From contig OY723270.1 in the NCBI GenBank assembly GCA_963210315.1, positions 806,001 to 870,000 of the forward strand: a stretch of DNA of 64,000 nt, given 5' to 3'. The stretch is from Rhynchopus euleeides. Lineage: Eukaryota > Euglenozoa > Diplonemea > Diplonemida > Diplonemidae. A program made the translations under genes and the position numbers. Positions 9,752-17,773 of this stretch are shown here, in pieces (position 1 is the stretch's first letter; every line of letters begins with the position of its first letter). Under the pieces are notes generated by a model. The model saw nothing but the letters and a program-made list of their open reading frames with translations. It had not been told where the DNA came from and did not search any database.

Positions 9752-10079
9752 TGTTGTTCCTAGGTGCAGTGTGGATGATGGAGTGTGTGTGTAGGTTTTT
9801 TTTCGGGGCATCCGGACCATCTCTGCAGCTGTTGTTTCGTAGAAGTGTGTAGGGGGTACTACGCGGCTCCTGGAGCTCACTTCCTTCCCAGGTGTTTCTG
9901 GGCATGGGGCAACCTTGCCCAGGTGTTTCCCCTGTTCTTTCGGACGGTACATAGTGAGTTCTGGCAATATTTTTTTTTCTCGGTCAGCGCAGTGCCTCCA
10001 GTCCTGTCTCAGTAGCCACACAGAAAGGGGGACCAAAAAAAACTGGGGGGGGACCAAAAAGCGAGACCCCCCCCCCCAG

Positions 10080-10110
10080 ATTGCGTAGTTTGTGCGTAGT
10101 GAAAAGGGGG
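10080..10110 (+). repeat. Right 31-bp flanking direct repeat
   Basis: Exact second copy of the 31 bp at 6397-6427. Just outside the pair, GGTGCCCCTGA (6378) faces TCAGGGGCACC (10115), so the whole unit may sit inside an older inverted repeat. Confidence 0.9.
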
Positions 10111-10222
10111 TAAATCAGGGGCACCATGACTGCGATTTACCATTTGACTCAGTCAAACTGAGAGCTATGGTACCAGGGGCCCAAAAAAAGGTACCAGGGG
10201 CCGGGCCCCTCTGAGAACCTTG

Positions 10223-10416
10223 CGCAAAGTCGCTCTGCCGGTCGCGGGGCGCCGCTTCGCGGCAGCCCCGCTCTCCGGCGAGCGACTTTGCGGCGCCAGC
10301 GGATCCCCCTGCAATCGACAACCATGAGAATGCATCTGAACAGTCACAGAACCGCGTAACAAAACGCTGACACCCGAAGGAAGGTCAGAAATACCCCCTG
10401 GGCGACGTTTTTTTTG
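10223..10416. repeat. 193-bp dispersed repeat R193, copy 1, with strong hairpin
   Basis: Nearly identical to 17335-17528. It starts CGCAAAGTCGCTC and contains a hairpin whose outer arms are CAAAGTCGCT and AGCGACTTTG, with an inner GGGGCGCCGC / GCGGCAGCCCC stem. It ends GGGCGACG then a T run, where the foldback element begins. The two copies bracket the foldback element plus the retrotransposon in direct orientation. No known RNA gene is recognised in it. Confidence 0.85.
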
Positions 10417-11577
10417 AGGAAACTTCATATTTGCCAGAAATTTCTTGGAAAATTCATATGTTGACAGGAACTTTTGGGTTTAACCATATGTTGACAGGAA
10501 CTTCTGATTTTAACCATATTTTGACAAAAAGTTGTGGATCTAACCATATGTTGACAAGAAGTTATGAATTTAACCATATTTTGACAGGAACTTCTGATTT
10601 TAACCATATGTTGACAAAAAGTTCTGGGCTAATCATATGTTGACAAAAACTTCTCGTTTTAACCATATGTTAACAACATCGGTTTTTCGGCTGGAGCCGC
10701 TTGACTGACATTCCGGGGTATCCAGATCGCTTTCCAGATCGGCACTTAGCTTCTCACAGAGTGTGCACTTCATCGCAGTTCCATGGGGCCTCATTCCCTT
10801 GGATTAAGATACCACAAGGCCAGAGAACCGCACACCGTTAACACCGGCTAACCACTGATCATGGGCCTGTACGTGATAAATGCATGATGAAAGCCCCATA
10901 GCAAAGATGGTTACCAACATCAAGCACTTCCGGCCCAGAAACTGAGCCAAAAGACCACTCCACCGAAGTGGTCACAGGTTTACCACGTGTACACGCAGCT
11001 ACCGGGGTGCATCGGGCATGCGGCTTCTTCGAGGTGGATCGTTCTCTCCAGGTGGGTTCCGAACTCCGCGGTTCTTTGAATCACAGGCACAGCAGCGTGA
11101 GTACTAATCGGCCGGACCCAGGTCCACAACAACACCCACAGCAATGCCATCAAGTGATTCCAGCTTCAGCCGACAGGTTCACATCAAAATGTGGATGAGA
11201 GGTTGGGGCTGGGGGTCCCGGCCTTTGCGAAGCGCCCTCCTCTTCATCAGCCACAGGTGTGGGTGCCCTGGGGTCGGGAATCCACCAAAAAGGGTGTTCC
11301 AGCTGGAAACCCAATTTTGTTAACATATGGTGAAAACGAGAAGTTTTTGTCAACATATGGTTAATCCATAACTTCTTGTCAACATATGGTTAGATGCAGA
11401 AGTTTTTGTCAACATATGGTTAAGTCCATAAGTTCGTGTCAACATATGAATTTTCAGGAAACTTTTTGTCAACATATGATTGAAACAAAAAGTTTTTGTC
11501 AACATATGGTTAAACCCAAAACTTCCTGTCGACATATGAATTTTCCAATAAATTTCTGGCAAATATGAAGTTTCCTC
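10416..11577. mobile_element. Foldback element with 8+8 copies of a 30-bp subterminal repeat
   Basis: Terminal arms GAGGAAACTTCATATTTGCC and the reverse complement bound about 1.16 kb. Inside, eight units of 30 bp (core CATATGTTGACA) run from about 10455 to 10676 on the left; eight units in opposite orientation run from about 11314 to 11545 on the right. Each 240-bp arm can pair with the other. The 640-bp core (10680-11310) has no gene. It lies in a T run, so the target duplication cannot be defined. This layout matches FB/foldback-type elements. Confidence 0.85.
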
Positions 11578-11586
11578 TTTTTTTTT

Positions 11587-11837
11587 GCATACACGTTAAG
11601 GGGGTCTTCGCTACGGGGTGGTCGTCAGTGCATTTTGATGCATTTCCTGTTGAATTGGGCGAAAACTGACGAAGATTGACGAAGGATAACGACCAGCGAA
11701 GACCCCCTAAGTGTTCTAAGAAACCAGACATAACCAGAAGACCAACATCATGTTCGTGCTAGCACTTTTCCCTTTTGTCATCACACCCGTGCGCCAAAAC
11801 AGGTTAGGCCTTATATTTGGCTGCGTTCAACGAAAAA
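11587..11837 (+). repeat. Split direct repeat A1
   Basis: Starts GCATACACGTTAAG and ends GCTGCGTTCAACGAAAAA. It matches A2 outside the embedded MITE, including the whole stretch 11708-11837 with essentially no differences. Confidence 0.9.
11600..11707 (-). mobile_element. 108-bp MITE, family 1, inside A1
   Basis: Same GGGGGTCTTCGC / GCGAAGACCCCC termini and TAA duplication (11597-11599, 11708-11710). Relative to the copy in A2 it is inverted and about 80% identical. Confidence 0.9.
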
Positions 11838-11907
11838 TATTTTCGTGGTTCAACACTCCCACCTACTCCCTTCTCTTTACTCCACCCTTCAACCCCCGAC
11901 ATATCCG

Positions 11908-13251
11908 ATGCCTGGCGTGCAGAACTCGGAGCTGGTGCTGTCCGGAGTGGGGCGCGGCGCGGGCAACCCGGAGGCCTTGTCCGCCCCCCTCCCGGCGGGC
12001 GACTTCGGGATGGCGATGGGGCAGGCGCTGGCGGCAGTGACCACCGCCAACGCCCGCGAGGTGGCCACTCGCGAGGTCGCGGGGGCTGACATCCAGGCCA
12101 CGCAGGTGGAGGCGCACGCGAGGGTGCACGCGGCGGGGGTGGAGGCGGGGGCGGCTACGAGGGCCGCCAACGCGGAGGCGGCGGCGGGGATGCACATCGC
12201 ATCCGCGAATGCAGCGGCGCATGCGGCGAAGGTGGAATCCGCTGCGGCACAGCGGGTGACGGGGGCGGAGTCGGACGCGAAGGTGGCGTCGGTGGAGGCG
12301 GCGGCCTCAAACGCCGTCACGGAGGCGCAGGCGCGGGCCATGGTCGCCGAGGAGTCCGCCAGGCACGCGGAGGTGAGAGCCCGCCTCGAGGCGGAGCTGG
12401 CCCTCGAGAGGGAGAAGACGCGGAACGCCGCGTTGGTGATGGAGGAGCGGGCTAAGGCCCAGCGGGAGACGGCCCTCGCGGAGCACGCGAGGGTAAGGGC
12501 TGAGGCAGGTGCGAGCCGGGCTGCAGCCCCCCAGGACGAGGTGGCTTCCCTCCGGGAGGAGGTGCGGCAGATGCGGGAGGTGGCGGACCTCCAGGCGGAG
12601 CTGGCCCGCCTGCGGGGAAACGGGACGGGCTCCGGAGCCGGCGCCGGAGCACCGAGGGCCGGAAAGCCGGAGCAGCGGGACGGGGCCGGCAGCGTAGCCG
12701 GCAGCAGCGACAGCCGCAGGGGCGCCGGGGCTCTCAACCCCCTGGACGTGGACGAGTGGTGGCACGCGGACGAGGCCACGCTGGGGCTGGTGCACCTGCA
12801 CCAGCTGCGCCGCTACGACGCCCTGCTGGGGGCCCGGGCGGGGGGTGCCCTGCGCCCGCAGGCCCACGAGGCGCAGGCCCGGATGAGGGATATCAACCTC
12901 ATCATGACGAGCCTGCCGTCGCTGCAGGAGCCGGAGGACTACGACGACCTCCTGGTCCGGCTGATGCAGAACCAGTTCTGCAGGCTGGAAGCCCTCAACG
13001 AGGGCGTGTTGGGGGGCGGATGGGAGGCGGCCTCCGCGATGGAGGAGGAATTCTTCGGGAAGCCGGAGATTCCTCCGTACCTCCGGGCGGCAAAGGAGAA
13101 GGCACGGGCCCGCCAGCCACGCTCCCCCCAGGTCCACCACCCACAGCATCAGCATCAACATCAACAACAACAGCAACGCAGCTCGCAGCCACAGCCGCAG
13201 CAGGGCCACCCCACCAGCCAGCGGAGCAGGAGGGGGGGCCACAGGCAGTGA
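11908..13251 (+). CDS. Gag-like protein of the retrotransposon
   Basis: The frame is open from 11845, but the first ATG is 11908, giving 447 aa. Residues about 40-230 are very rich in Ala, Glu and Arg with heptad-like spacing and should form a long coiled coil. Residues about 270-400 are a more globular segment starting Asn-Pro-Leu-Asp-Val-Asp-Glu-Trp-Trp. The tail is His/Gln-rich and then basic (Ser-Arg-Arg-Gly-Gly-His). No zinc knuckle is present. Its place as first ORF after A1, and the basic C-terminus, support a nucleic-acid-binding structural role. It ends in a TGA that overlaps the recombinase frame, with a possible slippery site just upstream. Confidence 0.75.
   Translation: MPGVQNSELVLSGVGRGAGNPEALSAPLPAGDFGMAMGQALAAVTTANAREVATREVAGADIQATQVEAHARVHAAGVEAGAATRAANAEAAAGMHIASANAAAHAAKVESAAAQRVTGAESDAKVASVEAAASNAVTEAQARAMVAEESARHAEVRARLEAELALEREKTRNAALVMEERAKAQRETALAEHARVRAEAGASRAAAPQDEVASLREEVRQMREVADLQAELARLRGNGTGSGAGAGAPRAGKPEQRDGAGSVAGSSDSRRGAGALNPLDVDEWWHADEATLGLVHLHQLRRYDALLGARAGGALRPQAHEAQARMRDINLIMTSLPSLQEPEDYDDLLVRLMQNQFCRLEALNEGVLGGGWEAASAMEEEFFGKPEIPPYLRAAKEKARARQPRSPQVHHPQHQHQHQQQQQRSSQPQPQQGHPTSQRSRRGGHRQ
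13233..13239 (+). promoter_or_regulatory. Possible -1 frameshift heptamer between gag and recombinase
   Basis: The bases G-GGG-GGC, read in gag phase, fit the X-XXY-YYZ pattern and lie 10 bases before the gag stop. A -1 slip leads directly into the recombinase frame, which is open here with no intervening stop. A downstream pseudoknot was not assessed. Confidence 0.4.
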
Positions 13252-13268
13252 GCTCGCCCCTCACGGCG

Positions 13269-14264
13269 ATGCTGGAGAGCATAGGGGTGCTCTCCACGGC
13301 GCGGGTGGGAAGGAGACGGGCACAGGAGGACCCGCTGACCGCCAGAGAGGCACAGCGGATCGCCAAGCGCGCGGTGAAGACGCTGGGGGAGGCGTTGGCA
13401 CCGTCGACGTGGAGGGGGCTCGAGGGGCCCCACCGGCGACTCCTCCAGTTCCGGCACGAGTGGGAGCAGACCACGGGTGTGCTCTTGCCGTGGGACCTTT
13501 GCATCATTTACTGGGTGCAGAGGCTCATGTCCGAAGCGGACTCCCCACTCCGGCCCTCCTCCGCCCTACAGTACGTATCGAGGGCGGTCGCCGCGATGAG
13601 CCGCATGGGGGTTGTGGTGGACTCCCAGCTGCTCCAAGACTTCAAGCGAGGTCTGAAGCGCTTGGGGGCCCTCCGACCGCAGCACCAAGCGAAGCCAGCA
13701 GCATCCGCCCAGGTGGCCGCAGTGGTGGGCCGGGAGGACGTCGACCGCGACACGAAGCTCGCGATTGTGCTGGGGTGGTGCGGGGCGGCGCGGGTGTCGG
13801 ACGTGGTGCGCCTGAAGTGCGGGGACATCGCTTTCCAGAGCGAGTTTGTCGCCGTGAACTGGGCGGAGACGAAGAGCGACCCGTTCCGCCTGGGCGTCAC
13901 GACGGGCCTGTTCCTCTCGGAGTGCTGGACGGAGGTGCTGCGGGAGGCGATCTCGGGGCGGGCGGCGGGCGCGCTGGTGGTCGACACGACCTACCGGCGC
14001 ATCGTGGCGGCGCTGAAGAAGGAGGACCCGGAGCTGAGTGGTCATTCCCTCCGTCGGGGGGCTCTGGCGGAGCTCCTGCAAGAGGGGCTGTGCCTGGAGT
14101 CGCTTCGGCAGCTGTCCCGCCACAGCTCCCTGGACGCCCTGGCCAGGTACCTCCCGGCGGGGAAGCTGAAGCTGGCGAGGCAGACGGCCTCCACATCAAT
14201 GGTGCTCGACCGGGGGCTATCCCGGGGGTCGCTCTTTGCCCTGCCTTCCCTGGGAAGCTCCTGA
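13269..14264 (+). CDS. Tyrosine recombinase of the retrotransposon
   Basis: Counting from the ATG at 13269 the protein is 331 aa; the frame is open far upstream and overlaps gag, so it may instead be made by frameshifting. The N-terminal half looks like a SAM-like core-binding domain (Trp-Arg-Gly-Leu ... Phe-Arg-His-Glu-Trp). The catalytic set is complete: Arg175 in Cys-Gly-Ala-Ala-Arg-Val-Ser-Asp, His259 and Arg262 in Gly-His-Ser-Leu-Arg-Arg, His285 in Ser-Arg-His-Ser-Ser, and nucleophile Tyr294 in Leu-Ala-Arg-Tyr-Leu. In this retrotransposon class the enzyme joins a circular DNA copy to the genome. The stop at 14262 lies inside the Pro-rich start of the RT frame. Confidence 0.93.
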   Translation: MLESIGVLSTARVGRRRAQEDPLTAREAQRIAKRAVKTLGEALAPSTWRGLEGPHRRLLQFRHEWEQTTGVLLPWDLCIIYWVQRLMSEADSPLRPSSALQYVSRAVAAMSRMGVVVDSQLLQDFKRGLKRLGALRPQHQAKPAASAQVAAVVGREDVDRDTKLAIVLGWCGAARVSDVVRLKCGDIAFQSEFVAVNWAETKSDPFRLGVTTGLFLSECWTEVLREAISGRAAGALVVDTTYRRIVAALKKEDPELSGHSLRRGALAELLQEGLCLESLRQLSRHSSLDALARYLPAGKLKLARQTASTSMVLDRGLSRGSLFALPSLGSS

Positions 14265-14527
14265 GGACGGCGTGCGTGGCGTACGAGCCCCCAGGCACGC
14301 CTTCCCCGCCGGCGACCCCTCGGCCCAGGCCGCCTCCCACGCTACCGCCTCCACCTCCGCCTCCGCCTCCACCGCCGCCACGGCCGCCCCCTCCTCCTCC
14401 TCTTCCTCGGAGGGTCGGCGACGACTCCTACTCGCCGGACGTCAACGCGACGTACGCGAGGGAAGCGCGGGTGACGGTGGAGGGGCGGCATCTTGGCCCG
14501 CCCTCGGCGCGGGGTGGCCCCACGGGG

Positions 14528-14927
14528 CAAGGTGACCAACGCTACTAGTCGGCCGACAGGCCGACAGCTGTCGGGTCGGTCGGTCGGCCCGATTTTTGCC
14601 TGTCGGTCGGTCGGTCGGCCTCTCGGGCCACCTCACAAACCGACATTTTTCCGGCCCAAACCGCCCAGAAACCCACGGAATGGCGGTGCATCGGCTGCAT
14701 CTCGCGATTTTTCACCGGCAGGTGGGTTTGGGTCGAATTCTGCCCACCCGAAAAAACCACCCCCAATTTTCTGAAAAATCTACATGTCTCGAAAATTTTT
14801 CCCCGTGGCAAAAAAAAAAAAAAGTGTCACCAAATCGGCAAAAAAAAATTCGGATTTTTTTTTTGCTGTCGGCCGACCGACCGACTGGCCGACCGACAGG
14901 CCGACAGCTGTCGGGTTGGTCACCTTG
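14528..14927. mobile_element. 400-bp MITE inserted in the RT frame, 7-bp TSD
   Basis: The ends CAAGGTGACCAAC / GTTGGTCACCTTG are perfect inverted repeats, followed inward by GTCGG-rich arms that also pair. CACGGGG flanks it on both sides (14521-14527, 14928-14934). Removing the element and one duplication joins a Pro-rich frame ending Gly-Pro-Thr-Gly to the RT frame starting Glu-Leu-Ala-Pro with no shift. A 42-bp perfect palindrome of the same ends sits at 22558-22599. Confidence 0.93.
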
Positions 14928-14934
14928 CACGGGG

Positions 14935-16467
14935 GAGCTGGCCCCCATATCGACGTCACGTCTGAACCTCGACGCCTTAGAGGCTCTGGATTCCGAGGGG
15001 ATCCTGTCAGGGGTTATCGACGTGATTCGGGACCGGGGCGCTTTCCTGCGGGCCATGCGACCGGGCGTGGATCTGGGCGACAGGCCTCTTTCGCGCGGGA
15101 CCTCGAGGCACATGCTGCGGCACTGGGATAACCTCTCGGAGTGGGGGGTGCTGGGGTTGGCAGACGCGCCGAAGGTGGTCCTCCCGGCGTTCACCGTGGA
15201 GAAAAAGAGCGGGCTGCGTTTGGTATGCGACGGGCGAAAGCTGAACCGGCTGATGCGGGACCCGCCACCGATGCTCCTCCCGTCGATCCACGAGGTGGTC
15301 CGGAGGTTCCTGGCGGCCGAATTCGTGGTGCAGGCTGACGGGAAGAGCTGGTTCTACCAGTTCCCCCTGGGGGACGGGGTCCGCGACTTCTTCGGGGTGA
15401 ATCTGGCTGGGGAGCGGGGCCCGTTTCGGCGCACCTCGCTGCGGGTGATGTGCATGGGCTGGAGCTGGGCGCCGTGCATCGCGCAGAGGGCCTCACGCGT
15501 GCTTCTCCCCCTGGAGGATGGGCTGTCTTGGGTGGACAACTGGTTTGTGGTTGGAGATAGCCGGGAGGATGCAGCCGTGAGATACGCCCGATTCCTCGGC
15601 AAGGCCGAGTCGGTGGGCGCCGAGCTCAACGAGGGTGCGGAGTTCGGCACACCGCAGTCGCGGTTCATCGCCTTGGGGTTGGAATTTGATCTGGAGTCGT
15701 CGCCTAAGCGCTTCAGGTCGGACCCCGATTGGGTGTCGAAATTCCTTGCCTCGGCGGCCGTGGCGGCGGTTCGCGAGAACAGGGCTACTTCCCGGGAGTT
15801 CTACAAGGTTTTCGGCGGTATGATTTGGTTTCTGTTCTCGACGCAGAGGCGTCTCTGCTACTTCCGCGCCTCCCTCGCCTTCCTCAGGAGATCCGCGGCC
15901 AAGCTGGTTGCGGAACCGGAGCAGTGGGACCGCCCTCTCGACATCCCCCCCTCTGTTCTCGCTGATCTTTCTCTGATTTCGGCCGATCTGGGCCAGAATG
16001 TGTGGGTTGAGGCAGGGGCTTCGGGGCCCTCGGTCACGGCGTGGTCTGACGCTTCCGACACAGAATGGGCAGCCCTTCTGGAGTTAGACCCCGAGCCGAT
16101 TGTCCAGGGCTGTTTTGATGAACCCCTCGCCCACCATATATATGTCAAAGAGCTCTTCGCAGCGCTCCAGGCGACACGCCTCGCAGCCGCTACGCGGCCG
16201 GGCTGTGCGTTGGGGTTGCAGGTGGACAACACGGCAGCGGTGGCAGCTATCAACAAGGGCCACAGCAAGAATTACCTCGCGAATGACTTGTTGTGTGCCT
16301 TGTTTGACACCGCGGACGGTGCGGGCATCTCCGTTTCCGCTCAGTGGGTGCCTACGCATGCACAGAGAGCAGACGAGTTTACCCGAGGCACTGTGGCATC
16401 GCCGTGCCCTGTCCCCCTGGCGCCCCTCCCTGCGAGATACGCGGCGGTTGCAGCCATATCGCGTTAA
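14935..16467 (+). CDS. Reverse transcriptase-RNase H of the retrotransposon
   Basis: About 510 codons. The RT fingers/palm show Lys-Ser-Gly-Leu-Arg-Leu-Val-Cys-Asp, Gln-Ala-Asp-Gly-Lys-Ser-Trp-Phe-Tyr-Gln, and Gly-Trp-Ser-Trp-Ala-Pro. The catalytic YxDD box reads Trp-Val-Asp-Asn-Trp (Asp codon 15535, Asn codon 15538), so the second Asp is replaced. RNase H residues look intact: Asp at 16048, Glu at 16150, Asp at 16225 and Asp at 16372. The frame stays open into the 400-bp MITE, but those residues are MITE-derived. Before that insertion the frame would have continued upstream to overlap the recombinase end in the -1 phase. No ATG suits a separate start, which points to fusion by frameshift or to a now broken gene. 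Confidence 0.9.
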   Translation, partial: ELAPISTSRLNLDALEALDSEGILSGVIDVIRDRGAFLRAMRPGVDLGDRPLSRGTSRHMLRHWDNLSEWGVLGLADAPKVVLPAFTVEKKSGLRLVCDGRKLNRLMRDPPPMLLPSIHEVVRRFLAAEFVVQADGKSWFYQFPLGDGVRDFFGVNLAGERGPFRRTSLRVMCMGWSWAPCIAQRASRVLLPLEDGLSWVDNWFVVGDSREDAAVRYARFLGKAESVGAELNEGAEFGTPQSRFIALGLEFDLESSPKRFRSDPDWVSKFLASAAVAAVRENRATSREFYKVFGGMIWFLFSTQRRLCYFRASLAFLRRSAAKLVAEPEQWDRPLDIPPSVLADLSLISADLGQNVWVEAGASGPSVTAWSDASDTEWAALLELDPEPIVQGCFDEPLAHHIYVKELFAALQATRLAAATRPGCALGLQVDNTAAVAAINKGHSKNYLANDLLCALFDTADGAGISVSAQWVPTHAQRADEFTRGTVASPCPVPLAPLPARYAAVAAISR

Positions 16468-16535
16468 ACATTTCAAGTGTGGTGTACCCTTTCAATCCCT
16501 TGTCTTTCTTTCCGCTACGCGGTCCCTGTGGGTTG

Positions 16536-16618
16536 GGCTGCGTTCAACGAAAAAAGACACTTCTTTCCGGAGTTTAGCTAGCACGATTCAGTTGGGCGAT
16601 TCATTTGTCTGGTTTTTG
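16536..16618 (+). repeat. Split direct repeat B1
   Basis: 83 bp starting GGCTGCGTTCAACG and ending GTCTGGTTTTTG, matching B2 essentially base for base. Confidence 0.9.
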
Positions 16619-16867
16619 CATACACGTTAAGGGGGTCTTCGCTGGCCGTTATTCTCCGTCAAACTCCGTCAGTTTTCAGCCAATTTAACAGGGAATTCAC
16701 CAAAACGCACTGACGGTCACTCCGTAGCGAAGACCCCCTAAGTGTTCTAAGAAACCAGACATAACCAGAAGACCAACATCATGTTCGTGCTAGCACTTTT
16801 CCCTTTTGTCATCACACCCGTGCGCCAAAACAGGTTAGGCCTTATATTTGGCTGCGTTCAACGAAAA
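16618..16867 (+). repeat. Split direct repeat A2
   Basis: Second copy of A1, directly after B1; its last 18 bp are the start of B2. Confidence 0.9.
16631..16738 (+). mobile_element. 108-bp MITE, family 1, inside A2
   Basis: TIRs and TAA duplication as in A1, but opposite orientation; identical to the copy at 4430-4537. Confidence 0.9.
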
Positions 16868-16932
16868 AAGACACTTCTTTCCGGAGTTTAGCTAGCACGA
16901 TTCAGTTGGGCGATTCATTTGTCTGGTTTTTG
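16850..16932 (+). repeat. Split direct repeat B2 (element right end)
   Basis: Same 83 bp as B1. Sequence diverges after GGTTTTTG, where a second duplicated segment (16926-17081) begins. Confidence 0.9.
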
Positions 16933-17081
16933 GGTGTCAACGTTTTGTTACATAGCGCATCTCCCATAATGAGTATTTACGTCCCCTCAGGGGAAGCCCC
17001 AAATGACCCTCGAGGGAGGCGAAAAATGCCTCGAGGGCGCGAAGCGCCCGAGGGCATTTTTCGCTCCCGAGAGGGTCATGC
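16926..17081. repeat. 155-bp repeat with long hairpin, copy 1
   Basis: Almost identical to 18013-18168. After GGGTGTCAACGTTTTGTTAC it contains a roughly 75-bp palindrome whose arms are TGACCCTCGAGGGAGGCGAA and the reverse complement around GGGCGCGAAGCGCCC. The region 17082-17334 between this and the next repeat has no gene; GTCCGCCCTCTA at 17281 is the inverse of 18170-18181. Confidence 0.85.
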
Positions 17082-17334
17082 GGGGCCCGGGGGGGGACGT
17101 AGTTCGCTTTCTCTCCCAAGGGGAGCCCTTTCCCACCCCTCCCGAGCCTTGCCCGAAGTCGCCGAAAAACAGCCAAAATCGCGTTTCAGACCCCCATATG
17201 ACCTATCTGGGACCGATTTTGGGGTCTACAGGCACTTTTGAGCACAATGGATTTTTTGGCGCATCCACCCTGGGCTGGGGGTCCGCCCTCTAATGAGAGC
17301 CATACTGCCGACTTACAGAGGAATCCGCTATCAC

Positions 17335-17528
17335 CGCAAAGTCGCTCTGCCGGTCGCGGGGCGCCGCTTCGCGGCAGCCCCGCTCTCCGGCGAGCGACTT
17401 TGCGGCGCCAGCGGATCCCCCTGCAATCGACAACCATGAGAATGCATCTGAACAGTCACAGAACCGCGTAACAAAACGCTGACACCCGAAGGAAGGTCAG
17501 AAATACCCCCTGGGCGACGTTTTTTTTT
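17335..17528. repeat. 193-bp dispersed repeat R193, copy 2
   Basis: Direct copy of 10223-10416, here without the foldback element at its end; it runs into CACACATAACAAG. Confidence 0.9.
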
Positions 17529-17667
17529 CACACATAACAAGAAGAAAGCTTGTCACAGTGAAAAAGATAGTTGGCAGCGCTTTGGGTGACAAACACAATC
17601 TACCTTGCCTTGTTGCTATGACTGTGCGCACACTCACACCAACCTTCATCAGGCAAAACACGTGGGA

Positions 17668-17773
17668 GGCCTTCGCTCTGTGCCACTGTGTGTCAAACTG
17701 TGTCACTTTGCAGCCAGTGTTGTGAGGCGGCTCACCATTCCTCACTTCTCTGCATTTCTGAGCGAAGGCCCCC
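17668..17773 (+). mobile_element. MITE family 2, copy 1
   Basis: About 105 bp with inverted ends GGCCTTCGCTC / GAGCGAAGGCC. The body includes CAAACTGTGTCACTTTGCAG. Related copies lie at 22013-22089 and, inverted, at 35481-35580. Confidence 0.8.

Larger units (their letters stand above)
6423..10077 (-). mobile_element. Candidate two-gene mobile element with poly-G termini
   Basis: The left end reads G(11) then TCTCATTTTTTGGTCCCC. The right end is the reverse complement with two mismatches (about 10050-10077), followed two bases later by a second copy of the 31-bp direct repeat. The interior is almost filled by two minus-strand ORFs with no recognised homolog, the larger with SAP-like C-terminal motifs. 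Inverted ends, flanking direct repeats and tightly packed genes are what a DNA transposon shows. A 26-31 bp target duplication is longer than I know for eukaryotic class II superfamilies, so the direct repeats may have another origin. Confidence 0.6.
11587..16932 (+). mobile_element. Tyrosine-recombinase retrotransposon (Ngaro/PAT/Kangaroo-like)
   Basis: Split direct repeats have the order A1 (11587-11837), ORFs, B1 (16536-16618), A2 (16618-16867), B2 (16850-16932). This arrangement is diagnostic of Ngaro, PAT and Kangaroo groups, which use a tyrosine recombinase instead of a DDE integrase. ORFs on the plus strand are gag-like, tyrosine recombinase, and RT-RNase H. Each A repeat holds a 108-bp MITE at the same site but in opposite orientation. 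A further 400-bp MITE splits the RT frame. The recombinase precedes RT, which is not the order I associate with Ngaro elements. Confidence 0.9.

Noticed and set aside
10223-10416. Ribosomal or tRNA-like gene in the 193-bp repeat
   Set aside because: It has strong stems but no tRNA A/B boxes or rRNA core sequence that I can recognise.
10455-11545. CRISPR-like array of regularly spaced 30-bp repeats
   Set aside because: The repeats are directly adjacent without unique spacers, occur as two inverted arrays inside a foldback element, and the DNA is eukaryotic.
11889-13242. Minus-strand frames of ~300 codons opposite gag
   Set aside because: Compositional shadows of the Ala-rich coiled coil.
13409-14264. 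Plus-strand Gly/Pro/Arg-rich frame overlapping the recombinase
   Set aside because: Up to about 14264 it is a shadow of the recombinase; only its end (14265-14527) is treated as part of the former RT frame.
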